A stretch of 16,178 nt of DNA from an uncultured archaeon (GTDB taxonomy: Archaea; Thermoproteota; Nitrososphaeria; Conexivisphaerales; CALBHZ01). The translations under genes were made by a program, and so were the position numbers. This document shows, in pieces, positions 1-7,773 of the stretch. The notes beneath the pieces were generated by a model. That model searched no databases, was not told where the DNA came from, and saw nothing but the letters and a program-made list of their open reading frames with translations. Where the stretch lies: positions 1 through 16,178 of the forward strand of contig CALBHZ010000227.1 in the NCBI GenBank assembly GCA_937892815.1, given 5' to 3'. How positions within the stretch are numbered: the stretch's first letter is position 1; every line of letters begins with the position of its first letter.

Positions 1-2
1 TA

Positions 3-206
3 GTTGCCGTTCACCTTCCAGTCCCGGTTATAGTAGCTTTAAGGATAATTTACGGTGTCGATATAGTTCTAATTCCTCTATTCGTCTTGGCCTTCTTCTT
101 AGGACAGTTTTCAGGTGGAAGAGTAAGAAGGGTTCTAAAGAACGTCGCGCCTTTAACTTCGTGTTTAATATGGGATTTAATAAGGATAGCCGTAGGTAAG
201 AAGTAG
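3..206 (+). CDS. C-terminal end of an unrecognised membrane protein (5' truncated)
   Basis: An open frame enters from the left edge and ends at TAG 204-206, giving about 67 residues. The visible part contains a long hydrophobic stretch (roughly residues 5-40, with VPVIVALRIIYG and IVLIPLFVLAFFLG), a basic patch (GGRVRRVLK) and a short basic tail ending GKK. This fits the last one or two membrane helices of an integral membrane protein with a cytoplasmic C-terminus. I do not recognise the family. The nurA start codon lies only 9 nt after the stop, so the two genes are probably co-transcribed; this may not mean a shared function. The frame reads well throughout, so I take it as real coding sequence. 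Confidence 0.6.
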   Translation, partial: VAVHLPVPVIVALRIIYGVDIVLIPLFVLAFFLGQFSGGRVRRVLKNVAPLTSCLIWDLIRIAVGKK

Positions 207-215
207 CGAGTTAAA

Positions 216-1205
216 ATGATCGATTTCGATAAGGTGGCGGATTTTATCTTCAATTCTAGATCTGGAGGCGTATTTGAAGAAGTAGAGGGGATTTTGAAGA
301 GACACGGTTACCATTTAATAGAACCTATGTTCTCTGCTCTACCCTCAACTGGTGAGAAGCTTAAGTTAGCTTACGTAGATGGAGGAAGTTCCGAGCTCTT
401 ATCCCTTCCAAACATGTTCATTTACCTACATAAAGTAGCGGCCGTCGTTTATGAAGGTAGGGATTACGTAAAGAGGTACGGACCGTATTACTTCATATCT
501 TGTTTAGCGCCTTCAGTTAACGGAAGAATGAAGACTACGATATTTGGAGATCTATTCTTTATGGATAGATGCCTAGAGCACGTCTCCGGTTTTTGGCATA
601 TACTTAACGCTGTCCCTAGAAGAGTGGCTGAGAAGAGATTAGCGAAGCATGTAATAAAAGATGAGTGTGATGGCGTTGTACTAGATGGAACTTTAGGTTT
701 TCAAAACGAAAGAAATGAGATTAACGCCTTAAAGGAGTTAATTGAGATAGTAGAGGAAAGGGAGGCCATATTGGCCGGGTTAGCGAAGAGCACTAAGATT
801 ACCTACAAGGGGATTCCTTTAACTAAATTAGTCGAAGGAAGGGCGAAGGAGAAAGGGTTGAGGTATTTTATAGCTTTAGTTGGTAAAGTAGGGGAAGAGC
901 CTAGGAGAACTACGTTATTCGTAATTAAACTATCCTCAGCCGCTGTAAAACCCTTTTTACTCGAGGTATTCAGCGAAAAAAGGCTTAACGATTTAATTTA
1001 CAATCTGGCTTTATCCTCCTGCGACCCCTCTATACCGGGATACCCTTATCCCTTAATTGAAGTCGATAAAATCGCTAAGGTACATGTTAGAGACGAATTT
1101 AAAGCTGTAAGGTCTAGACTTATTGAGAAGATATTGGAAAGAGGAGGAGAATTTCTAATTAAGGAGGCCTTGTTCCACGATCTATTAAACACCATAAACC
1201 CGTAA
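216..1205 (+). CDS. nurA: NurA 5'-3' DNA nuclease
   Basis: NurA is the toroidal dimeric nuclease that binds the HerA hexamer and resects DNA ends with Mre11-Rad50 in thermophilic archaea. The 329-residue product has the family motifs: a first acidic motif YVDGGSSE (Asp55), a second acidic motif VVLDGTL (Asp157), a Lys-Ser pair in LAKST (191-192), the conserved GYPYPLIEVD segment (about 275-284) and a closing His-Asp pair in FHDLL (321-322). The length is normal for the family. ATG 216 follows the upstream stop by 9 nt and no strong Shine-Dalgarno is seen, which suits downstream placement in an operon. Unusually, it is not in line with herA, mre11 and rad50: it lies on the opposite strand, convergent with rad50 across 126 nt. 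Confidence 0.92.
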   Translation: MIDFDKVADFIFNSRSGGVFEEVEGILKRHGYHLIEPMFSALPSTGEKLKLAYVDGGSSELLSLPNMFIYLHKVAAVVYEGRDYVKRYGPYYFISCLAPSVNGRMKTTIFGDLFFMDRCLEHVSGFWHILNAVPRRVAEKRLAKHVIKDECDGVVLDGTLGFQNERNEINALKELIEIVEEREAILAGLAKSTKITYKGIPLTKLVEGRAKEKGLRYFIALVGKVGEEPRRTTLFVIKLSSAAVKPFLLEVFSEKRLNDLIYNLALSSCDPSIPGYPYPLIEVDKIAKVHVRDEFKAVRSRLIEKILERGGEFLIKEALFHDLLNTINP

Positions 1206-1331
1206 TCTCTAGTTACATCACCGTTGTCTTGAGAGCCGGATACGAGGAAAGCTCTCAATATTAAAAACACGTATTAAGCACTGAAGGAGATTTGGGAAGA
1301 AGCACTTAGGTACGATCCATCTGATAAAAAC
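1206..1331. other. Convergent intergenic gap with possible gene debris
   Basis: This gap lies between the 3' ends of nurA and rad50. Two short coding-like stretches appear on the plus strand in different frames: one at about 1209-1262 includes ITVVLRAGYEESSQ before TAA, and one at 1278-1337 reads ALKEIWEEALRYDPSDKNL before TGA. Neither has a start codon. They could be remnants of a lost gene or chance. On the minus strand a TTTTT run follows the rad50 stop directly (complement of 1326-1330) and could act as a hairpin-less archaeal terminator. Confidence 0.3.
1229..1258. repeat. Perfect 8-bp inverted repeat between convergent genes
   Basis: TTGAGAGC at 1229-1236 pairs with GCTCTCAA at 1251-1258 across a 14-nt loop. 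It sits in the convergent nurA/rad50 gap. No T-tract follows the stem directly on either strand, so it is not a classical intrinsic terminator; it could be a bidirectional 3'-end structure or chance. Confidence 0.4.
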
Positions 1332-3599
1332 TTATGAAACGATGGTTACCCTCGATACGCCGTCTACGTTCTCCACCTTAATTATCCTATCGGCGGTAGA
1401 TTGCAACTCTTCATGATGGCTTACTATTATTACTTGATCGGCTTCCAGCCTATCTAAAAGCGATTTAAACCTAGTTAGCTGTTCTGAGCTAAATCCATCT
1501 GTAGGTTCGTCTAGCAAGATGAAGCCTACGTTTAACCCTTGATGTTTCCTAGCTACCCAGCTCAAGGCTAACCTGTAAGCCAACGCTATCGAGCTTCTCT
1601 GTCCTCCGCTCGGCATTGGAACTTCTCTCCACTTCCCGTCTATTCTAGCTTTGAAGATGGGCCTGAAATCGCTATCTACGGCTACATCCCAATCTTCATT
1701 TTGAGTTAAAATTGAGAAATACTCGCTAAACCTAGATTCTAGCTCGGTTCTAACCTGTCTAGTCTCTATGGACTCGATATTTTCTAAATAGCTTGGCAGT
1801 ACCTTTAAGAAGAACTTCATAAACGCTTCTTTCCTTTTCATCTTAGCTTTAAGTTTTTCAAGCTCCTTCTTTTTCTCATCTATCTCCTTAAGCCTTCTTT
1901 CAGCGTTTTCTATATTGTTCTCACATTTCCCGATTTCTACTTTAAAGCTCGTCTCCTCTTCCCTAAGCTTTTCAACTCCTTCCTTAACAATTAGCAGCTC
2001 GTTCTCTACAGATTTTAGCTTCTTTTCGATATCCTCGAACATCGATTCACTGCTCCGTATAGCCTTTTCAATCTCAAGTTTTTCATTTTTCCTTTTCTCA
2101 ATTTTCTCTTTTAGCTCCTTCTCCTCGTTAACTATGAAAGTCCATCTAATTCCTCTTTCAATTCTCTCTTTTCTCTCTTCAAGCTCCTTATGCCTTAGCT
2201 CTACTTCCTTTTCCGCTCTTAGCCTCTCCTCTAGTTTCCTAAGCTCGGCCTCCTTCGCCTCTTTTCTACTTAAAAGCTCTAGCTTCCTTTCATATTCTCT
2301 AGCTTTACCTAGCTCTTCCTTTAATTCCTCATACTTCGATTTTAAGGAGCTATATTCCTCCTCGGCGAGCTTTTTCCTATTCTCTACCTCCTTTAAATGA
2401 GCGCTAAACTCCTCCGGCTTTATCTCCCTTTTACAAACAGGACATACTCCCTTTTCTATTAACATTCTATAGTTTTTCTCATCGTTCTTTAAAGCGCCGA
2501 GCTCCTCGCTTAACCTTTCTAGCCTTAACTGCGCCTCTTCGATCTCCCTTTGAACTTCCTCTACCTTCCTACAGCTATCCACCTTTATGTTCTTTAACTC
2601 CTCCTCTATCTCGCTTTTCTCCAATTTGATAGCATCTACCTTCCCCTTAAGCTCTCTCACCTCTTTTATGACTTCAATTACCCTCTCGATTTCCTTCTGA
2701 ACTTCTTTGAGTTTACCTTCTCCTCCTTCCTCTATTTCTTGTTCTTCAAGGGCTTTTCTCTTCTGTTGTAAATCTTCTAGCTTCCCTTCCCCTTCTCTCA
2801 GCTCTTCATTCAACCTCCTCAGTCTATCCCTAAGCTCCTTTAGCTTACTAGATAGCTCGTGATAACTTTTCGATAACGCTTCTCTTTCTCTAGTTAGCTC
2901 CTCTTCTCTTTTCAATAGCTCGTTAAGCGATCTCCCAACTTCTTCAAGTTTAGCCTTTAATTCTTTAAGCCTTCTCTCTTCTTGTTCCTTTTCCCTCCTC
3001 ACATCCTCCTCCTTTTTAACTTCCTTCTCGTACTCCTCTATCTTTCCCTTTAGTATCTCTACATCCTTTTCGAACTCCTTTCCGACAATTACGCTATTCT
3101 CCCTAGCGATGGTATACTTCATGATTCCGGTGGCCCTTCTAACTACCTCATTTGCCTTTTCGGGCTCATCCAATATCCTCTTGAGCTCCTCTTGTCTAAC
3201 GTATATAGCGGACCTAGTAACTATAGGTTCAGCGTTTGGACTGGCCTGCTCCATTAGCCTTAAGATCTTTATTACGCTTTGTCTTAACTCGGTCGATGCA
3301 AGTCTATACACCCTGTTATCTCGAATTAAATGGGCCTTTTTAGTGCCCTCGTTAGTTATGTACCTGTACACCTCTAGGTAAGGCTCCAAGACTACCTTTA
3401 TTTCGCCAGCTCTAGCACCGATCCTCAAAACGTCCTTTACCCTATAACCCAGTAAACACGCTTCTACAGCTTCTAGGATCGTAGATTTACCGGCTCCTAT
3501 ATCTCCTATAATTAAATTTACTCCTTTAGCGAAGGATACCTCCGGAGACTCCGCATGACTTTTAATATTCCTTAACTGGATCGATCTTAAGAGATACAT
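1332..3599 (-). CDS. rad50: Rad50 DNA double-strand break repair ATPase
   Basis: Rad50 is the SMC-like ATPase of the Mre11-Rad50 complex, which tethers and opens DNA ends for resection. The 755-residue product has, in order: an N-terminal ABC half with Walker A GDIGAGKST (32-40) and Q-loop region YVRQEEL; a long charged coiled coil (about 165-380); a zinc hook CPVC (386-389); a returning coil (about 400-600); the ABC signature SGGQR (664-668); Walker B FILLDEPTDGF with Asp697-Glu698; and the H-loop His728. It is shorter than the roughly 850-880 residues of well-known archaeal Rad50s, which points to a shorter coiled-coil arm. The ATG overlaps the mre11 stop by one base (TAATG) and is preceded by a GGTGA ribosome site, so translation is coupled. 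Confidence 0.96.
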   Translation of the reverse strand: MYLLRSIQLRNIKSHAESPEVSFAKGVNLIIGDIGAGKSTILEAVEACLLGYRVKDVLRIGARAGEIKVVLEPYLEVYRYITNEGTKKAHLIRDNRVYRLASTELRQSVIKILRLMEQASPNAEPIVTRSAIYVRQEELKRILDEPEKANEVVRRATGIMKYTIARENSVIVGKEFEKDVEILKGKIEEYEKEVKKEEDVRREKEQEERRLKELKAKLEEVGRSLNELLKREEELTREREALSKSYHELSSKLKELRDRLRRLNEELREGEGKLEDLQQKRKALEEQEIEEGGEGKLKEVQKEIERVIEVIKEVRELKGKVDAIKLEKSEIEEELKNIKVDSCRKVEEVQREIEEAQLRLERLSEELGALKNDEKNYRMLIEKGVCPVCKREIKPEEFSAHLKEVENRKKLAEEEYSSLKSKYEELKEELGKAREYERKLELLSRKEAKEAELRKLEERLRAEKEVELRHKELEERKERIERGIRWTFIVNEEKELKEKIEKRKNEKLEIEKAIRSSESMFEDIEKKLKSVENELLIVKEGVEKLREEETSFKVEIGKCENNIENAERRLKEIDEKKKELEKLKAKMKRKEAFMKFFLKVLPSYLENIESIETRQVRTELESRFSEYFSILTQNEDWDVAVDSDFRPIFKARIDGKWREVPMPSGGQRSSIALAYRLALSWVARKHQGLNVGFILLDEPTDGFSSEQLTRFKSLLDRLEADQVIIVSHHEELQSTADRIIKVENVDGVSRVTIVS

Positions 3600-4765
3600 T
3601 ATATCTCACCTACTAACTTCTTTACCTCTTGAATCACCTGTTTTTCATATACCTCCTTCTTCATCCCCTGAGCTTTTTCAACGCCTAACGCGTCTATTAT
3701 AGCCGTAATGAGCTCGACATCGGCTTCTTTAGGAAATAGCTTTACGAGGTCTTCTAGATATTTGTCCTTCTTCCCTTCTTTAGGCGCCTCCTTTAGCTTA
3801 GGATCCAGTAGGTTTCTATCGTTGACGTATAGGTAGATATCTTGAGCTTTTAAGGATTCCCTAATCCTCTCGACTTTAGATACAACTTCAGCTCTCCTTC
3901 CGCTTTTCAACATCCCTCTCAGCTTTAAGAGGGCTATCTCCCCTCTCCTCAACCCCTTTAACCTAGCTTCCACCTCCCTAACTACCTCCTCAGATGATAA
4001 ACCATCGGCCTCTACTTGTGAGAACCTCCCTTCTACAGGCCTTATCCTACAATACCTAAATTTAGCGTTCCGTTCATCTAGCTCAACAACGTAGAAACCT
4101 CTATCTTCCCCTTTTAAGTAGTCCTCTAGATCATCTATACCGTAGCCTATGAATAAGGGGCCGGGATAATTCAAGGGACTTCCATCATATCTCCACTCTA
4201 TCCTCTTATGCACATGTCCTCCAGCGTAGTACGTAAAGCCTTTAGGTAGCTTAGAAGCGGGCATCATCTGCTCAGCTTTCATAACGATCCTTCCCATCAC
4301 AGCCTCGGTTATAGCCGTATGGAAAGCGAAAATAGATGGAACGTTCCCGGGAGGACTTGAAAAAACTGGAAATTCCTTAACTTCTAGGGCTCCAACCCTT
4401 CCGTGAGCTCCAGCTAAGTAAACCCCTTTATCTTCAATGCTTCCCTCTATGACCTTTATCAACCCTCCTCTAGATAGAACCTCAACCATCGTACTCCTCG
4501 TTGGAGAGAAATCGTGACTTCCGTAGATAGCGTACGTACTTATCTTCATCTCTTTGAGGGATTTTAAGAATTCAGCCATTCTAGCTACTCTCGAAATAGA
4601 CGGTATGTTGCTGTCGAAGATATCTCCAGATATGACTATGAAATCCGGTTGTTCTCTTTCCGCTACTTTAATAACCTCGTTTAAAGCCTTATCTTCACAC
4701 TTAATGAGATACCTATCTCTTAGAGCTCCTAGATGTAGATCGGATAGGTGGAAGATCTTAATCAT
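3599..4765 (-). CDS. mre11: Mre11 nuclease
   Basis: Mre11 is the Mn-dependent phosphoesterase of the Mre11-Rad50 complex. The 388-residue product has the calcineurin-like motifs in order: LSDLHLG (Asp9, His11), SGDIFDSN (Asp48), GSHDFS (82-87, catalytic His84), AFHTAI (His149) and GGHVHKR (His184, His186). The third motif reads GSHD where the textbook form is GNHD, so the Asn metal ligand is replaced by Ser83; Sulfolobus-type enzymes also vary here. The C-terminal third (about 240-388) would be the cap and the Rad50-binding region. The ATG lies inside the herA end, with an 8-nt overlap, and the stop overlaps the rad50 ATG, so herA-mre11-rad50 are translationally linked. Confidence 0.95.
   Translation of the reverse strand: MIKIFHLSDLHLGALRDRYLIKCEDKALNEVIKVAEREQPDFIVISGDIFDSNIPSISRVARMAEFLKSLKEMKISTYAIYGSHDFSPTRSTMVEVLSRGGLIKVIEGSIEDKGVYLAGAHGRVGALEVKEFPVFSSPPGNVPSIFAFHTAITEAVMGRIVMKAEQMMPASKLPKGFTYYAGGHVHKRIEWRYDGSPLNYPGPLFIGYGIDDLEDYLKGEDRGFYVVELDERNAKFRYCRIRPVEGRFSQVEADGLSSEEVVREVEARLKGLRRGEIALLKLRGMLKSGRRAEVVSKVERIRESLKAQDIYLYVNDRNLLDPKLKEAPKEGKKDKYLEDLVKLFPKEADVELITAIIDALGVEKAQGMKKEVYEKQVIQEVKKLVGEI
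3606..3610 (-). promoter_or_regulatory. Shine-Dalgarno site for rad50
   Basis: GGTGA on the minus strand lies 6 nt before the rad50 ATG, inside the end of mre11. It is a good match to the archaeal 16S rRNA tail and supports the chosen rad50 start. Confidence 0.6.
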
Positions 4766-6254
4766 CTTCTACTATCTTATCCGTTTGACCTGCTACCATC
4801 TTAACTTTTCTAATCAGCTCTGAGATATCTGGTACGTAAATAGGAACGGGCATTCCTACCTCGGAGCTGCTCATGATCGCTTCCCCTACGTTTAGCTTAG
4901 CGAACTCCTCCTCTTCTCCCTCTAAATCGTGCATAGCGTTATCTATTGCAGCCCTCCTCTCCCTTCCGGAAGCCATTCCCATGTATATCTTAGTGTTAAC
5001 GTTAGCTAAGATGTCATCGGGTATAACGGTTAAAAGCTGAGTTATCGCTATAATGCCTAATCCAAACTTCCTTCCCTCTCTAGCCACCCTTTGATATGCG
5101 TTATCGGGTACGTCCTTTCCTAGAACTCTAGGAGCCTCCTCTATAGCGAAAACTACTGGCGTGAACTCCTTATCTCTCCTCCTTCTTCTTTCAGTTAACA
5201 TGTGGTTTGCTATTAAGTTTCCGATTAGTAGCTCCGCTTCTTCAGATAGAGCGCTAGTATCAATTAACACTACCTTTCCCTCATTTAACGATTTCTTAAC
5301 TAGATCTAGGAAGGATAGGGAATAGTTATCTTCATAATCCCAAGCTTTGAAAACACCTTTACATTCGTTCCCGACGATATAAAGGAGCTTTGATAGCTTA
5401 GCCTTCAGTACGATCCAAGGGCTTATCTCGGTTTGTTCAAGCTCCTTTTCCTCTACTTCAAATATGCTTTTAATCCACTCCTTTCCCTTCATTTCCCTAA
5501 ACTTCCACATTAACCTAAACTGCGCTTCGGTAACTGGTGTAGAGCCTGATATATCGCTAGGCTCTATTAGAGAAGTGCTAATGGAGAGCTCGAGCTCTCC
5601 TCTACTTGGATAAGGGCTAAACGCTACCAGGTTTTCCGAAGCGTTTGGATGTTTAGATAGGGCTTCGAAGTACTCTCTATGAGCATCCATAACTAGAACT
5701 CCGACTTTAGGTTCATCGAGGAGGGACCACAACATTACCTTCAGTAGATTGCTCTTCCCCCTTCCCGTCGTAGCCGATATGATTACGTGTTTAGTTAATA
5801 CCTTTTCCGGATCTAGCTTCACCGGAATATTTAGCCTCTTAGATCCGCTTCTTAAATATCCTAGAAATAGACCGCCTTTAGATAGGAAGCTTAAATCCTC
5901 CGATGTAGGTTCCCTTAAGAAGCTATCAGGCTCGATGTAGGATTTAAATGGAACAGGTCCTTTTTCAGATAGCTCAGCTACTACCTTGAGCTTAGCTACC
6001 AGTTTAGAAGGTTCGGAAAGAGGAGTTAATGGATAGGGGAAGGCCTCATTTACCCTATTTACCGCTCTCTCCACTAACCTCGATTCTTCAACGCTAGATA
6101 CGTATTCGAATCCCACGACCTTTAAGAGCACTTTCCTGTCTTTTGAATCGTATACCAATAGGGATCCGATTTCTAAAGGAGATAGGGGGACGCCTTTGAC
6201 CAATCCATCTTCGTAAGAGTAAACTAATAGCATTAGCAATGGGATCTCTTTCAT
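4758..6254 (-). CDS. herA: HerA hexameric DNA helicase/translocase
   Basis: HerA is the FtsK/VirB4-type ATPase that drives DNA through the NurA nuclease during end resection. The 498-residue product starts with a beta-rich HAS-barrel-like domain (about 1-130), then the RecA fold: Walker A ATTGRGKSN (161-169, Lys167), Walker B VGVLVMDAHREY (Asp190), a second acidic segment VVFAIEEAPRV (Glu372-Glu373), AREGRKFG (391-398) and sensor-like IIAITQ (401-406). The acidic C-terminus (IVEDD) is short. The length is typical of HerA. ATG 6254 lies 12 nt after the LysE-family stop with no clear Shine-Dalgarno. The gene ends inside mre11. Confidence 0.94.
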   Translation of the reverse strand: MKEIPLLMLLVYSYEDGLVKGVPLSPLEIGSLLVYDSKDRKVLLKVVGFEYVSSVEESRLVERAVNRVNEAFPYPLTPLSEPSKLVAKLKVVAELSEKGPVPFKSYIEPDSFLREPTSEDLSFLSKGGLFLGYLRSGSKRLNIPVKLDPEKVLTKHVIISATTGRGKSNLLKVMLWSLLDEPKVGVLVMDAHREYFEALSKHPNASENLVAFSPYPSRGELELSISTSLIEPSDISGSTPVTEAQFRLMWKFREMKGKEWIKSIFEVEEKELEQTEISPWIVLKAKLSKLLYIVGNECKGVFKAWDYEDNYSLSFLDLVKKSLNEGKVVLIDTSALSEEAELLIGNLIANHMLTERRRRRDKEFTPVVFAIEEAPRVLGKDVPDNAYQRVAREGRKFGLGIIAITQLLTVIPDDILANVNTKIYMGMASGRERRAAIDNAMHDLEGEEEEFAKLNVGEAIMSSSEVGMPVPIYVPDISELIRKVKMVAGQTDKIVEDD

Positions 6255-6266
6255 CGCTCTTATAAT

Positions 6267-6887
6267 TTATGTTGGCAGTTGAAGTATTCCGATAAATACG
6301 AGAACGAATAAGATACCAAATACAATTAAGATAAAGCTGAAGAGCTTCGTTATGTAGTTGTAGATGTTGGCCTTTAAAAGCGAAATTCCTCTATTAGCTA
6401 CGAAGGCGATGAAGATTAACCAAGCGTAATCTACCCAAACGTGGGAAATGTACATAATTGGGAAAGATGCCGTACCTAATGAGCAAATCGAAATCTGGGA
6501 TAAAGCCATACCGATAGTTAACCACCAAACTATAAAGTACGGATTTAAGGCCGTGAAAAGTAGGCCTACGTATAATCCTCTAAACATCCTAAACCGTCTT
6601 TTCTCATTTTTCGCATTTCTCATACCCATTATTCCGTAGAAGATTAGGGCTGCACCTCCAATTAGAGCGATCGATTTCCCCAGAAAGGCGCTAAATATTA
6701 TGGTTCCAGAGAAAATTAAAAAGGCGAGAGGAAGCTCAATTAAGGTATGGCCTATAGCCGCTTCCAATCCCGCTCTCGTTCCGTACTTTGTAGACGATAG
6801 GATTAAGCCAAAGGTTAGAGGGCCTGGCGATAGAGCTCCTGAAACGGTAATTAGAGAGACGGTGATAAAGAAGGTTAGAAGATCCAA
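6267..6887 (-). CDS. LysE/RhtB-family transporter
   Basis: This 206-residue protein is almost entirely hydrophobic, with about six membrane helices. It has the LysE superfamily signatures: SGALSPGP near residues 16-23, a Gly-rich TRAGLEAAIGH stretch after helix 1, the basic cytoplasmic loop NAKNEKRRFR, and LNPYFIVWW in the second half. Members export amino acids or other small solutes from the cytoplasm; the substrate cannot be told here. The only usable start is TTG 6887, because a stop codon lies just upstream in frame; the first residues then are LDLLTFFITV, translated with initiator Met. It starts 1 nt after the glycosyltransferase stop and ends 12 nt before herA, so it appears to share one transcript with the repair genes. 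Confidence 0.85.
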   Translation of the reverse strand: MDLLTFFITVSLITVSGALSPGPLTFGLILSSTKYGTRAGLEAAIGHTLIELPLAFLIFSGTIIFSAFLGKSIALIGGAALIFYGIMGMRNAKNEKRRFRMFRGLYVGLLFTALNPYFIVWWLTIGMALSQISICSLGTASFPIMYISHVWVDYAWLIFIAFVANRGISLLKANIYNYITKLFSFILIVFGILFVLVFIGILQLPT

Positions 6888-6888
6888 G

Positions 6889-7713
6889 TTAAGTCTCTAT
6901 CTCTAAGACGTTATCTATTCTTTCATACTTCATCGCAAGCTTAATAATCGTGACAGCTACCTGTTCGGCCATCCTTCCCAGCTTTCCTGGATCTTCCTTG
7001 TACTTCCTGTAGGAGCGGTGTTGTTTAAAGCCTAAGAATACCTCCTTCATCCTATAGCCCGCCATTTCGGACTCAATGAGTATAGCTACATCAATTCCCC
7101 ATCCGTCGGGTAGATCTTTCTCCAATAGCTCTCTCCAGACCTCCGCTTTAGCTGCGACTTCCCCAGTTAGGGGTTGATCGAAATGGGATACTTCAGGGAA
7201 GAATACCCAGAGTAGCCTTCTGGCAACCAACTTAGTTACGGGAGCGTCTTCAGGAGCTCTATAATAACATCCTCTCGTCATATCGAAGCCATCTACAACG
7301 ATCCCATCTACTAGCTTATCTACCCATTCGGGCGTCATATTTTCGATATCTGAATCCATGAAGACTACGATGCTCGGATTTTCCTCAAGAGCGGCTTTTA
7401 AGCCTGTTTTCATCGCTAATCCCTTTCCAGGATGTATTCTCTTTGGAGATATAACTACCTTAGCTCCGTGTTTTTCAGCTATTTCCCTCGTTTTGTCGGT
7501 CGAGTGTCCGTCGGCAACTATAATGGATGGCTTGTACTTACTCTTCTTAATCACATCTATGCATTGACCTATCGTCTTCTCCTCATTTCTAGCCGGTAAT
7601 ACAACTACGACCTTAGGCAGACCTTCTTGGGGTTTTTCTTCAACCTCCTTTTTCTCCTCAATTTCCTCCTTATATTCCTCCGAGACTTCGAAAGCAGCTA
7701 CGCTCTCTTCCAT
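6889..7713 (-). CDS. GT-A glycosyltransferase (GT2/GT81-like, glucosyl-3-phosphoglycerate synthase-like)
   Basis: The 274-residue product has a GT-A nucleotide-sugar fold: VVVVLPARNEEKTIG (35-49), VADGHSTDKT (66-75), a PGKGLAMKTGL loop (95-105), the metal-binding DSD (120-122), PLTGEVAA (181-188) and GWGIDVAILIE (204-214). The last two segments resemble GT81 glucosyl-3-phosphoglycerate synthases and related mannosyl enzymes, which make compatible-solute or polysaccharide precursors; a dolichyl-phosphate or other lipid acceptor is also possible. Residues 1-31 form a very acidic and Lys-rich leader (EEYKEEIEEKKEVEE) outside the catalytic fold. There is no signal peptide or membrane helix, so it is cytosolic. 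No cognate phosphatase lies nearby. It is the first gene of the run that leads through lysE-like to herA, mre11 and rad50. Confidence 0.78.
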   Translation of the reverse strand: MEESVAAFEVSEEYKEEIEEKKEVEEKPQEGLPKVVVVLPARNEEKTIGQCIDVIKKSKYKPSIIVADGHSTDKTREIAEKHGAKVVISPKRIHPGKGLAMKTGLKAALEENPSIVVFMDSDIENMTPEWVDKLVDGIVVDGFDMTRGCYYRAPEDAPVTKLVARRLLWVFFPEVSHFDQPLTGEVAAKAEVWRELLEKDLPDGWGIDVAILIESEMAGYRMKEVFLGFKQHRSYRKYKEDPGKLGRMAEQVAVTIIKLAMKYERIDNVLEIET

Positions 7714-7735
7714 ATCTTAAAGGATAGATCTTGTT

Positions 7736-7745
7736 GTTTTTAAAT
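7736..7745 (-). promoter_or_regulatory. TATA-like promoter of the glycosyltransferase/herA run
   Basis: The minus strand reads AATTTAAAAAC here, centred about 27 nt before the ATG at 7713. This is the spacing expected for a leaderless archaeal mRNA, and no Shine-Dalgarno precedes the ATG. A second AAATTTAAA copy lies at 7762-7770. This may be the main promoter for the five genes down to rad50. Confidence 0.5.
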
Positions 7746-7773
7746 TTATGTTGATAGAAAGTTTAAATTTCAA

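Noticed and set aside
1261..1337. CTGA boxes at 1281 and 1321 suggesting a C/D box sRNA
   Set aside because: No matching RTGATGA box C or C' is found at the right spacing on either strand.
1915..2400. 161-codon Ser/Phe-rich open frame on the plus strand
   Set aside because: It is antisense to the Rad50 coiled coil; Glu/Lys codons read backwards give Ser/Phe-rich frames. There is no promoter and no family resemblance.
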